A DNA stretch of 64,000 nt, from the NCBI GenBank assembly GCA_029863605.1, contig JAOTVB010000006.1, positions 142,580 to 206,579 of the forward strand, read 5' to 3'. Under the pieces are notes generated by a model, which saw nothing but the letters and a program-made list of their open reading frames with translations, was not told the DNA's origin and did not search any database. Both the position numbers and the translations under genes were made by a program. The number at the start of each line of letters is the position of its first letter. Position 1 is the stretch's first letter. Source of the DNA: Myxococcales bacterium. Its GTDB lineage: Bacteria > Myxococcota_A > Polyangia > Polyangiales > Houyiibacteriaceae. Below, in pieces: positions 34,491 to 42,244 of this stretch.

Positions 34491-34720
34491 CAGCGACAGT
34501 GCCAGCGCTCTGTGTCAACCGGTGACTCGGACCACGGCACGAGACGGGCGTGCTCGCGCTGGGGCCCTGGTCGCCCTTCGCGATAAGTACAGACCTTGAC
34601 GCGGGCTCCTCCCCATCGCTGTGCTGCCCATCCCGCGGCGCGGCCCGAGTCACCTACTCCTCGGGGGGTTCCAGATTGAACAATATTGTGACTCGTGCGT
34701 AGTATCGCCGCGGAGGCACC
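34491..34720. other. Intergenic segment before a small lipoprotein gene
   Basis: 230 nt without a supported gene. An imperfect hairpin (GACAG...CTGTGTC, about 34495-34517) follows the transporter stop and could end that transcript. An AT-richer patch near 34675-34705 (tgaacaatattgtgactcg) is the likely promoter area for the gene at 34721. GCGGAGG just before 34721 is its ribosome site. Confidence 0.4.
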
Positions 34721-35023
34721 ATGATGTTTCGTTACGCTACGCTGCAATGCCTCGTGCTTGCGCTGCTTGCCACCGGATGCACGGACGACACCGCATCCCC
34801 ATCCGGCGAGCCGATCGAAGTCGTGGAAGTCCCGCTTCCTCAAGGCGTGACCATCCCCTCCCAGCAGAACAGCACGGGCTTCACGGTTGATGGAAGCAGA
34901 CTGTTCACCACCGTGATGATCGAGGGCGTGGAGGGTCGGGGAAGCGGTACGCCTACGAGCGCCACGGGCACGGTCGTCGCCGAGTATGATGGCATTCGCC
35001 GCGAAGGCGTCCCGGAGACGTAA
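34721..35023 (+). CDS. Small secreted lipoprotein, function unknown
   Basis: 100 residues. The ATG follows a GGAGG site. The signal 'LQCLVLALLATGC' ends with a lipobox Cys; the mature part is short, polar and Gly/Thr-rich ('PQGVTIPSQQNSTGFTVDGSRLFTTVMIEGVEGRGSG'). No family is recognised. The strong ribosome site and coherent lipobox support a real gene. It is convergent with the RND gene at 35077. Confidence 0.7.
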   Translation: MMFRYATLQCLVLALLATGCTDDTASPSGEPIEVVEVPLPQGVTIPSQQNSTGFTVDGSRLFTTVMIEGVEGRGSGTPTSATGTVVAEYDGIRREGVPET

Positions 35024-35030
35024 CGTCGGG

Positions 35031-35077
35031 GTCACTGCCGCTGGCGCCGGCACTGGCGCTGCCACTGCCACTGTGAC
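35031..35077. repeat. CACTG-rich inverted/direct repeat between convergent genes
   Basis: Four CACTG words lie in 47 nt, bounded by GTCAC (35031-35035) and GTGAC (35073-35077), with an inner GCGCC-ggcact-GGCGC hairpin. It fills the gap between convergent genes and may act as a bidirectional transcript end, though no U-tract is present. Confidence 0.45.
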
Positions 35078-37494
35078 TACGTGGGATTGGCCGGGGCTTC
35101 GGGACCGAAGGGCTTGAGCCAGAGGATGAGGGCCGGCATCAAGAGGAAGTCGGCGATGAGGGCTGTCGCGATGACGGCGGCAATCAGTACGCCGAAGCTC
35201 TTTTGACCGTCCATCAAGGAGAACAGGTTCATCAAAAAGCCCACGATTAAGAGGACCGAGGTGATGAAAACCGCGCGGCCCACGCCGTCCATCGATGCGT
35301 AGAGGGCCTTTTTGTAGTCGCGAGCGTTCAGGAACTCGTGATGATAGCGGGTCATCAAGTGGATCGTATCGTCGACCGCAATTCCGATCGCCACCGGCGC
35401 GATCAGCAATCGATAGTAGTCGAGCGGGGTGCCCACCCACCCCATGCCGCCAAGCACGAGAACCACCGGTGACAGGTTGGGGACCATCGACAGGAGACCG
35501 ATCTTCACCGAGCGGAAGACGAGGATCATCATCAGGCTGACCACGGTGAACGCCAGCAGCGCCCCTTGGATCTGGCTCCACGTGATGTACTCGACGAACT
35601 TGAGCCACAACGCGCCGACGCCTGTCTTGCTGACCGTCGTGGCGTTCAACGGCTCCGCGTCGAGGTGGGCGCTGATTCCATCGACTACCCCCTGGAGGCG
35701 ACTCGTCTCCGCGAGCTTGCACCGAAGCTCGAGGCTCGTGCGCGCATAATCGATCGAGACGTAGTCCTTGACCTCCGCACCACCCGACAATTCGTAAACG
35801 AGTAAGTACTGCGCGATCAGCTCCTGACTCTCGGGTATTCTGTAGTAAGCCGGGTCTCCGTTGTGGAAGCTCTGATTGATTTCTTTGATGAAGTCCACGA
35901 CGGAATAGGTTTTGGTCACCAGGGGGTTTTGCTCGGCGACCTTTTGCACGCGTTCGACCTCCCGAAGCACGGCAGGGTTTTTGATCCCGTCGGGCTCGCC
36001 GCTATCGAATAGGTAAATGATCGAAGATGCCCCCGACATGTGGTCGTCGACGAATCTCGTAGTTTGACGTATCGGAACACGCTCGGAGAACTCGTTGAGG
36101 AAGTTCGAATCGACGGTCATCATCGAGATGCCCCAGGCGGAGGCGATGAACACGAGAGCGGACACCGCCAGAATGGCATTCCGAAAACGGATCACGAAAG
36201 ACGCAACGCCGTGCAATGCTGCAGCAGAGAACCGACCTCCTTTGGCTCCGGCTCGCTCCTTCTCCGATGACGCCGTGTCCGGCACGCGGCGTCCGAACGA
36301 AAGAAAGGCCACCAAGATGGTGATCGACGCAAGGAACGCAGCCAGGACGCCCGCCGCGCTATAGACCGCAAGGTGCGAGACCGACTTCACCGGCGAAAAC
36401 GAAAGCGAAAGGAAACCGGCGGCCGTGGTGAGGCTGGTAAGTAGACACGGAGGTCCCACCAGATAGAGCGTCTCCTGGATTGCTTTGCGACGGTCCCCAA
36501 GACGCCGTTGGTAGAGGCCGAACTCCGACAGGATGTGGACGGAGTCCGCAACGCCGACGGTGATCAGGAGTGCCGGCATCAAGCCGAACATGAAATCGAT
36601 GCGCCAGCCGAGGATGCCGATGACGGCAACGGAAATCGCCATCGCGAAAGCCACGACCATGAAAGGACCGATCACGCCAATCACTCGCCGAAACACCAGC
36701 CCCAGACCAATGGCGATCACCACGACGGTGAGGCTCAGGACCAGCGGGAGGTCTTTTTCGATGAAGACGCGGTTGTATGTCGCGTTGATCGCGACGTCTC
36801 CGGTGTGGAAGAACTCGATGCCGGAGTACTCGGGACGTTGAATCACTGCCTCGATCGCGTCGAAGCTGACCTGCGGGTAGAGGTTGTCGAGACCGTCTCC
36901 GCCTTCCGGATCGAGCCTGATCGCTTCGACCGAGTCGATGCTCGAGCGGTCCATTTCGATGATGATCGCACCGAGCTCCGCGTCCGTGCTGACGAGCCCG
37001 CTCAAATAGAGAGGCTTCTTCATCACTTTGTCTCGAATGATGAAGAGCTCCTGCTGATTCTTGGGGAAGTCCGCCAGGAGGTCGTAGACGAGAATGTCGT
37101 CCGGGGGCGCACCTTCCATGAACTCGGCGTTCGAAAGGCTCGTCACCTCTTCGGCGAAAGGAACCTCGTCTTCGAGCGCTTTGGTGAGCCGCTCGATCTT
37201 GCGCATCACGTCGATGTCCCATGGTCCCTCGGCAGCGCGATACACGATGTACGCGATCTCGTCCGACTCGAAGTCTTCGCGGAAGCGTTGGTACGCCTCA
37301 TAGGTCGGGTCGTCCGTATCGAAGAAGGACTCGAAGCTGTTGTCGATACGTGCGCTGCCGGCCAAATACCCGCCAAGCCCCCAAACGGCAAAGCTTGCGA
37401 TGAGAACGAGCCACCGGTGGTCGTAGGACCACGCGGAAATCGCTCGAAAGAACCTGCTCAGGCCTGCGATGGCATCACGGCGTGTCTCTTTCAT
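35077..37494 (-). CDS. RND-superfamily transporter (MMPL/HAE-3-like)
   Basis: 805 residues with the two-fold RND layout: an N-terminal helix ('WLVLIASFAVWGLGGYLAG'), a large periplasmic loop, a cluster of helices ('VLSLTVVVIAIGLGLVFRRVIGVIGPFMVVAFAMAISVAVIGILG'), then the same again after about residue 420, ending 'VLIAAVIATALIADFLLMPALILWLKPFG'. 'AVDDTIHLMTRYHHE' and 'GVADSVHILSEFG' are the duplicated core motifs of hopanoid/lipid-exporting HAE-3 proteins. It probably moves a lipid or sterol-like molecule outward. It is the last gene of a leftward group with thiolase and DUF35 genes. Confidence 0.92.
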   Translation of the reverse strand: MKETRRDAIAGLSRFFRAISAWSYDHRWLVLIASFAVWGLGGYLAGSARIDNSFESFFDTDDPTYEAYQRFREDFESDEIAYIVYRAAEGPWDIDVMRKIERLTKALEDEVPFAEEVTSLSNAEFMEGAPPDDILVYDLLADFPKNQQELFIIRDKVMKKPLYLSGLVSTDAELGAIIIEMDRSSIDSVEAIRLDPEGGDGLDNLYPQVSFDAIEAVIQRPEYSGIEFFHTGDVAINATYNRVFIEKDLPLVLSLTVVVIAIGLGLVFRRVIGVIGPFMVVAFAMAISVAVIGILGWRIDFMFGLMPALLITVGVADSVHILSEFGLYQRRLGDRRKAIQETLYLVGPPCLLTSLTTAAGFLSLSFSPVKSVSHLAVYSAAGVLAAFLASITILVAFLSFGRRVPDTASSEKERAGAKGGRFSAAALHGVASFVIRFRNAILAVSALVFIASAWGISMMTVDSNFLNEFSERVPIRQTTRFVDDHMSGASSIIYLFDSGEPDGIKNPAVLREVERVQKVAEQNPLVTKTYSVVDFIKEINQSFHNGDPAYYRIPESQELIAQYLLVYELSGGAEVKDYVSIDYARTSLELRCKLAETSRLQGVVDGISAHLDAEPLNATTVSKTGVGALWLKFVEYITWSQIQGALLAFTVVSLMMILVFRSVKIGLLSMVPNLSPVVLVLGGMGWVGTPLDYYRLLIAPVAIGIAVDDTIHLMTRYHHEFLNARDYKKALYASMDGVGRAVFITSVLLIVGFLMNLFSLMDGQKSFGVLIAAVIATALIADFLLMPALILWLKPFGPEAPANPT

Positions 37495-37513
37495 CGTTAC
37501 TGCGGCCCCTGAC

Positions 37514-38701
37514 TCAAACCGTGCAGATCACCGATGAGCCGTGTCCGAAGAGGCCCTGGTTGACCGTCACCCCCGCCTTGGCGCCTTCGACTTGGCGACC
37601 TTCGGCTTGGCCGCGGAGTTGCCAGGTGAGCTCGCACACTTGGGCGATCGCCTGGGCGGGGACCGCTTCGCCGAAAGAAGCCAGGCCGCCACTTGGATTC
37701 ACCGGGATGCGTCCGCCGATGGTCGTCTCGCCATCGCGCAAGAGCTTTTCGGCGTCGCCGGGCGGGCATAGGCCGATCTGCTCGTACCAATCGAGCTCGA
37801 GCGCAGTGGAGAGGTCATACACCTCGGCGAGGCTCATGTCTTTGGGGCCGAGCGCTGCTTCCTCGTATGCGTCGTGCGCGATCGACTCTTTAAAACCGAG
37901 CTCCGGGAGGCCCACACCGGTTTTGGAGTCGGTGGCGAGGTTCGGCATTTCGATGATCGTATTCGGGTAGACCGGCGTGACCGTCGATACCGCCGCGATC
38001 TTCACGGGGTCGGTGGTGTGCTTGCGCGCGAAGTCCATGCTCGAAAGGACGAGGGCAGCGCCCCCGTCGCTGGTGGCGCAGATGTCGAGCAGATGGAGCG
38101 GGTCTGCGACCAGCGCTGAGCTCAGCACCTCTTCGAGGGGCACCTCTTTGCGGTACCGCGCATTCGGGTTGTGCAACCCGTGCTTCGCATTTTTGACTTT
38201 GACCGCCGCGAAATCTCGTTGGGTAGCGCCATGCACCGCCATCCGTCGCCGCGCATATAACCCGAAGTAAGTCGGGTTGGTGATGCCTTGAATGTGGAAG
38301 CGGAGCCAATCCGGGTCGTCGGGACGCTTTCCACCGGTCGGCGCAAAGAAACCCTTCGGGGCGGCATCCGCACCGATGACGAGAGCGACGTCACAGAGCC
38401 CCGCCAGGATGTGCGCGCGCGCCACGCTGATCGCCTGCGCGCCAGTCGCACATGCGCCGTACGAGCTGGACACCTTCGCGCCAGACCACCCGAGAGCCTG
38501 GGCGAAGGTCGCGCCCGCGACGAAGCCCGGGTAACCATTGCGAATCGTGTCGCCACCTGCAACGAATTGGATGTCACGCCACCGAAGCCCCGCGTCGCGC
38601 AATGCGTCTTGCGCGGCTTTGACCCCGTAGCGCACGAAGCTCTGCCCCCACTTCCCCCAGGGGTGCATCCCCACCCCGAGAACCGCGACGTCTTTGCTCA
38701 T
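37514..38701 (-). CDS. Thiolase-like protein of the SCP-x/Ltp2 group
   Basis: 395 residues from the ATG at 38701, overlapping the DUF35 gene by ATGA. 'KVSSSYGACATGAQAISVARAHILAGLCDVALVIGAD' carries the thiolase nucleophile region. The usual C-terminal GHPxGxxG is replaced by 'NPSGGLASFGEAVPAQAIAQ', and the last strand reads 'VNQGLFGHGSSVICTV'. Loss of that His is typical of lipid-transfer-type thiolases that work as retro-aldolases with a DUF35 partner in steroid side-chain breakdown. A retro-aldol or thiolytic step on a CoA thioester is the likely reaction. Confidence 0.88.
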   Translation of the reverse strand: MSKDVAVLGVGMHPWGKWGQSFVRYGVKAAQDALRDAGLRWRDIQFVAGGDTIRNGYPGFVAGATFAQALGWSGAKVSSSYGACATGAQAISVARAHILAGLCDVALVIGADAAPKGFFAPTGGKRPDDPDWLRFHIQGITNPTYFGLYARRRMAVHGATQRDFAAVKVKNAKHGLHNPNARYRKEVPLEEVLSSALVADPLHLLDICATSDGGAALVLSSMDFARKHTTDPVKIAAVSTVTPVYPNTIIEMPNLATDSKTGVGLPELGFKESIAHDAYEEAALGPKDMSLAEVYDLSTALELDWYEQIGLCPPGDAEKLLRDGETTIGGRIPVNPSGGLASFGEAVPAQAIAQVCELTWQLRGQAEGRQVEGAKAGVTVNQGLFGHGSSVICTV

Positions 38702-39144
38702 GCTCCACCTACCGCGCCGTCGGTCGGTTTCCAGTTCCAGGTGAAGTAAACGTGCTCCTCGTCTTGGTAAAGCTCGCGAAGCACCAGCTCCATCGGCATC
38801 CCGGCCTCTAGCGCTTCGACGCCGACGCCGTCGGCAACCTGCCCGAGGATCGTGATCCCTTCGGCCTCGAGCTCCACGGCGGCGATCGCAAACGGCTCGA
38901 ATGGATCCTTCGCCACAAACGGCGCCGGAGGCTGGTAGTTCGCGCTCGTGTACGACCACAGCGTGCCGGTGCGGCTGAGGTGTACCTCTTCGAGCGCGTC
39001 CTCGTCGCAGTCAGGGTTTCGACAGAAGGTTCTTTCTGCGGGGAAGAAATAGGTGCCGCAGCCGCGACACCTGGTTCCGAGCAACCGCGGCTCGGGGGGG
39101 TCCATGGTGAAGAGGCCGTCGACGGCTGGGACGTGGGTTTTCAT
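38698..39144 (-). CDS. DUF35 OB-fold/zinc-ribbon acyl-CoA-associated protein
   Basis: 148 residues. The zinc ribbon is 'GTRCRGCGTYFFPAERTFCRNPDC' (CxxC...CxxxxC), then an OB fold: 'EEVHLSRTGTLWSYTSANYQPPAPF' and 'EPFAIAAVELEAEGITILGQVADG'. DUF35 proteins form obligate complexes with thiolase-like enzymes and with MaoC-type hydratases. ATGA overlaps on both sides couple it to the thiolase downstream and a helical protein upstream, strongly supporting a complex with the former. Confidence 0.93.
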   Translation of the reverse strand: MKTHVPAVDGLFTMDPPEPRLLGTRCRGCGTYFFPAERTFCRNPDCDEDALEEVHLSRTGTLWSYTSANYQPPAPFVAKDPFEPFAIAAVELEAEGITILGQVADGVGVEALEAGMPMELVLRELYQDEEHVYFTWNWKPTDGAVGGA

Positions 39145-39824
39145 CCGGCCCTCGCAAAGGTCGCTTTGGTGCGCTCGAGAAGGTCGGTGAGGTCCTCGCG
39201 CAAGGCTTCGAGGCTATCCAACGTCGCGCGCACGGTCGGCCGATGGAGGCCGTCGATCTCTTCGACGAATCTCTCGAGCCTTCTCGCGGTAGCCATGGCC
39301 CGCCGAATCTCTTCGATCTGCTCAGCGCCTTCGGGTTTTGGGTGAAAGACCGGATTGAAGCGCTTGCGCAATTCGGTGACCGGGGCTCCTTCTTCGAAGA
39401 CGGCGTGGCGGAGCTCATCGACTACTTCCTGGTCAACCACGCGTTGATCGGTTGCGCCATCGCGGTCCCCCCGTTGCAGTGCCTTCGCGAAGTAGTCGAC
39501 CGCATCGCACGTCGGGATCCGTTCCATGAGGCCGTCTCGTTTTAGGATAGCCGGTGCATGCCGCTTGAGTGCGATATACGACCCGGTGAGCTTGTCCGCG
39601 GTGGCTCGCTTGATTTGGAGCTCGAGACTGCAGTAGCCGTAGAAGTCGTCGTAGCCCCACTTCACATACGCCTCGCGGTTTCGAACCTCGACCAGGGCCT
39701 CCGCCATCATGACCCAAGAGCGCTTGAACTCTCGGGCGCGCCGCACGACTTGGACTCGGAGCTCATCGGCCCCCCGAGCCTCGAGTGCGTCGGCCAATTC
39801 ACCGAGCTTTTGGTCTATCCCCAT
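39141..39824 (-). CDS. Helical protein of unknown function, first gene of the DUF35/thiolase group
   Basis: 227 residues, almost entirely charged helix: 'WVMMAEALVEVRNREAYVKWGYDDFYGYCSLELQIKRATADKLTGSYIALKRHAP' in the middle and a probable coiled coil at the end ('LERFVEEIDGLHRPTVRATLDSLEALREDLTDLLERTKA'). The central block resembles DNA-associated helical domains (DUF3102-like), but I cannot assign a family. Its stop overlaps the DUF35 start (ATGA), so it is translated with that group. It diverges from the nucleotidyltransferase gene with 58 nt between. Confidence 0.75.
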   Translation of the reverse strand: MGIDQKLGELADALEARGADELRVQVVRRAREFKRSWVMMAEALVEVRNREAYVKWGYDDFYGYCSLELQIKRATADKLTGSYIALKRHAPAILKRDGLMERIPTCDAVDYFAKALQRGDRDGATDQRVVDQEVVDELRHAVFEEGAPVTELRKRFNPVFHPKPEGAEQIEEIRRAMATARRLERFVEEIDGLHRPTVRATLDSLEALREDLTDLLERTKATFARAG

Positions 39825-39882
39825 CGGCGCTCTATACCACCGAAAGGCCTCGTTTTATATACGCCCCCAAGAGACCGTCGAA

Positions 39883-40710
39883 GTGCCACAGACCACCCCA
39901 GATAGACCGCGGATGCGCCGGCGCGCCGTAACCTCGATCCTGGCGTCGGAAGTAGTTAGCGATGTGGCCCAGAGGCTCGAGCGCCCGGGGATCGACATCA
40001 TGCCCGTCAAGGGCGCTCTCTTTCAGCACTGGCTCTACGACGACCCAGCGGAGCGCGCGATGAGCGATGTGGACGTGCTGGTCCGCTCTGACCAGGCGCG
40101 GGTCGCCTACGCCATTCTCCAACGGGCCGGGTACCGCCCGATGGGTCGTAGCAGGATCGGGGCGTTCGTGATGCGGAGCCCCTTCGGGTTGGCGCTGGAC
40201 CTGCATTCGCAGCTTTTCGATCGGACCCGTTACAAATTGCCCACAGCGGATGTCTTTTCGCGAAGCTCGCCCGATCGAGCCCTGTTCGGGGCCCTCGTGC
40301 GCCTGCCGTCGCCGCTCGATGCCTACGCGCACCTGATCGGCAAGTTCGGCAGCGACCATTTGAATGCGGGGTCCAAAGAACGTCTCGATGAAATCGCCAG
40401 GATGCCGGGGCGGATCGAAGCGTCCCCCGACATCGTTGCGCGTCATCTCGTCCACTGTGGCATGCGCCGTGTCGCCCGCTACGTCCTTCCGCTCGTGAGC
40501 GAGACCGTCGGGGACCCATTCGCCGCCAGAGTGCTCGGGCATCTCCCCCGGGACCCGGTCGGCGAGACGGTCGCCTCCATCGCGCGCCCCGTGCTGGCCC
40601 ACGCAGGACCGTACTCGCGGATCGGCGCAATCACCGCGCACCTGTTGAACGATTCACTCCCGTGCGGCCTGCGCTCCGGAGTCAGGTCCCTCGTCGCGCA
40701 TTCTCGGTAA
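39883..40710 (+). CDS. Nucleotidyltransferase-family protein (NTP_transf_5-like), RiPP tailoring candidate
   Basis: 275 residues from a GTG at 39883; the ATG at 39913 is nearly as good. The core 'IDIMPVKGALFQHWLYDDPAERAMSDVDVLVRSDQ' matches the uncharacterised nucleotidyltransferase family (KGxxL ... R..SDVDVLV, the paired metal-binding Asp motif). The C-terminal region is helical. Members occur in lasso-peptide loci beside HprK-like kinases. Here it is convergent with a radical-SAM peptide operon, its stop only 6 nt from the precursor's stop, so it probably belongs to the same system. Confidence 0.83.
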   Translation: MPQTTPDRPRMRRRAVTSILASEVVSDVAQRLERPGIDIMPVKGALFQHWLYDDPAERAMSDVDVLVRSDQARVAYAILQRAGYRPMGRSRIGAFVMRSPFGLALDLHSQLFDRTRYKLPTADVFSRSSPDRALFGALVRLPSPLDAYAHLIGKFGSDHLNAGSKERLDEIARMPGRIEASPDIVARHLVHCGMRRVARYVLPLVSETVGDPFAARVLGHLPRDPVGETVASIARPVLAHAGPYSRIGAITAHLLNDSLPCGLRSGVRSLVAHSR

Positions 40711-40716
40711 AGGGGC

Positions 40717-40884
40717 TCAGGAAGAAACGGGCCCGATCGGGCAGACCCCCGGGTTGCCTTTGGAAGTACTAGCTGTGCAGGCGGTTGCGACGGCCTCGAG
40801 CGGTTCACGGTACACGATGCGCGGCGGCTCATACGGCTCGCGGTCGACGGATTCGCTTCGTTCGGTTTTGGTCTTGCGCTCCAC
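40717..40884 (-). CDS. RiPP precursor peptide (55 residues, two Cys, Ser-Ser C-terminus)
   Basis: 55 residues from a GTG at 40884, with GAGGGG upstream at about 4-nt spacing, 14 nt downstream of the radical SAM gene. The N-terminal half is charged (ERKTKTERSESVDRE), followed by 'PYEPPRIVYREPLEAVATA', a leader-like recognition stretch. The last part is CTASTSKGNPGVCPIGPVSS, with Cys36, Cys48 and terminal Ser-Ser. An A-x-A signal-peptidase-type site (A-T-A before Cys36) separates them. Gene size, position after the maturase and leader/core architecture all fit a peptide modified by the neighbouring enzymes. The product is unknown. Confidence 0.85.
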   Translation of the reverse strand: MERKTKTERSESVDREPYEPPRIVYREPLEAVATACTASTSKGNPGVCPIGPVSS

Positions 40885-40898
40885 TTCACCCCTCGCCG

Positions 40899-41966
40899 CT
40901 ACAATACAGGAAGTCGGACCCTCGCGCGACCCGACTCGATTCGTTGCTGGGCCGCCGGATAGATGGCCAGCGGATCGCCCGAATACGTGTGGGCGGCGCC
41001 AGGGCAAAAGTTCGCGAGTAGGCCGGCGTCGCCGAAACCTTCCAGCATGCGCTGAGCCGCCTTCGTGGTTTCTCGTACCTCGCGAAGGGCGATCGACTCG
41101 GCCCAAATCTCGGTGACGCGGCGCTCGTGAAGGTTTCCCACCGGGATTCGCCATTGCACGCACGGCAGCACGTTGCCGTAAGGGTCCACTGTCAAGTTGT
41201 TGGAGCCTGCGCCGCAATGCTTGTCGGTCCCGTTCATCGTCTCACGCCTTGCGGATGCGATTCGCGAGTCTCCCGGATCAGTGTACGTTTCGGCGCTCCC
41301 ATGCGGACGAGCCACTGCCCGTTCGTAGCTGGCCAGCCCCGCAGCGCTGGCCGTGATCCCAAGAGGGCTCGTGTCACCGTCGTCCCTGGGTTTGACCTCT
41401 GGGTCGATTTGAAGCGGAATCTCGAGCGAGTCACACAGCGCGAACATCGCTTCGACCTCGTTTTCGTTCCACGTCGTCAGCACGCTGTTGGCTTTCACTC
41501 GAAGACCGAGCATCTTCATCGTGCGAATGTTTGCGACGAGACGCTCGAAGCTTCCTGGCACCCGTGTTTGGCGATCGTGGGTGGTCGGTTTGGCTCCATG
41601 AAGGCTCACCTCGATGATGAACGGGTCGACCTCGTCGCGAATCCGGCGAGCCACGTTTTCTTTGAGTGCGTGTCCGTTGCTCTTGAGGCGCACGACGAAC
41701 CCGAGCTGTCGTGCATACCCGGCGATTTCGTAAAACTGCGGGTGGGCGAGTGGCTCGCCGCCGCTCAACGTCAAGTTGAGCGCTGAAAGAGAGGCCAAGT
41801 CCTCGAGGAGCGCTCGATATTGCGTGAGGCTCAGAGGCTGGCCTTCGAGAGCAAGGTCGTTGTAGCAAAAGGAGCAGTCGAGATTGCACGCATACGTCAG
41901 CTCCAACAGCACCGACATCAGGTGATTTCCGTTCCAGCTTCGTTTTATCGTATCGGAAAAGCTCAC
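40899..41966 (-). CDS. Radical SAM peptide maturase with SPASM/twitch-type C-terminus
   Basis: 355 residues. The GTG start overlaps the RRE gene stop as GTGA. The [4Fe-4S]-SAM motif is Cys27-x3-Cys31-x2-Cys34 ('YACNLDCSFCYND'), with 'LTLSGGEPLAHP' (GGEP) at 67-76. Near the C-terminus are Cys251 ('KHCGAGSNNLTV'), Cys269 ('YGNVLPCVQW') and Cys321 ('ANFCPGA'), enough for one auxiliary cluster but fewer than full SPASM domains. The pattern 'P.GN...... IWAES' is typical of PqqE/AlbA/sactisynthase relatives. It probably cross-links the 55-residue precursor encoded just downstream. Confidence 0.92.
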   Translation of the reverse strand: MSFSDTIKRSWNGNHLMSVLLELTYACNLDCSFCYNDLALEGQPLSLTQYRALLEDLASLSALNLTLSGGEPLAHPQFYEIAGYARQLGFVVRLKSNGHALKENVARRIRDEVDPFIIEVSLHGAKPTTHDRQTRVPGSFERLVANIRTMKMLGLRVKANSVLTTWNENEVEAMFALCDSLEIPLQIDPEVKPRDDGDTSPLGITASAAGLASYERAVARPHGSAETYTDPGDSRIASARRETMNGTDKHCGAGSNNLTVDPYGNVLPCVQWRIPVGNLHERRVTEIWAESIALREVRETTKAAQRMLEGFGDAGLLANFCPGAAHTYSGDPLAIYPAAQQRIESGRARVRLPVL

Positions 41967-42244
41967 GATGCCTCGATCGCCCCGGCTTCGAGCAGCGCTT
42001 CGATGAGGGAATCGGCGTCGGCTCGTGCACGCGCGCGGTCTATCGCGTAGCGCTCGGTGATTGCCGTCACGACTTCGTCGATCGTCAAACGAGCCCCGAG
42101 CTGTTCGACGATGAACGCCCCTACGGGGTTGACTACCAAGACTTCGCCCGCCTTCTGCAAAACGAAGATCCCCTCGCCGTCGAGGACGCGAAACCGCGCG
42201 TGTGGGTCAACGCGATAGTGCTGGTTGGGGTCTATTGTATTCAC
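41963..42244 (-). CDS. PqqD-like RiPP recognition element protein
   Basis: 93 residues from a GTG at 42244 with GGAAGG upstream. It lies partly inside the end of the kinase gene (38-nt overlap). The sequence 'VDPHARFRVLDGEGIFVLQKAGEVLVVNPVGAFIVEQLGARLTIDEVVTAITERYAIDRARARADADSLIEALLEAGAIE' is the PqqD winged-helix pattern: beta strands, 'N..g..i...l' helix and a closing helical pair. It should bind the precursor's leader and present it to the radical SAM enzyme, to which it is coupled by GTGA. Confidence 0.9.
   Translation of the reverse strand: MNTIDPNQHYRVDPHARFRVLDGEGIFVLQKAGEVLVVNPVGAFIVEQLGARLTIDEVVTAITERYAIDRARARADADSLIEALLEAGAIEAS

Noticed and set aside
34487..34690. Minus-strand frame ending 'VPWSESPVDTERWHCRC'
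   Set aside because: The ending looks protein-like, but no start codon with a ribosome site lies between it and unrelated upstream sequence, and it would overlap the promoter area of the small lipoprotein gene.
34487..35722. 411-codon minus-strand frame across the small lipoprotein and RND genes
   Set aside because: Arg/Gly/Pro-rich shadow translation; the RND transporter frame on the same strand is complete and has membrane helices.
40479..40889. 136-codon minus-strand frame overlapping the RiPP precursor
   Set aside because: It is in another frame, lacks a ribosome site of its own and runs antisense through the nucleotidyltransferase gene; the 55-codon frame has the leader/core features.
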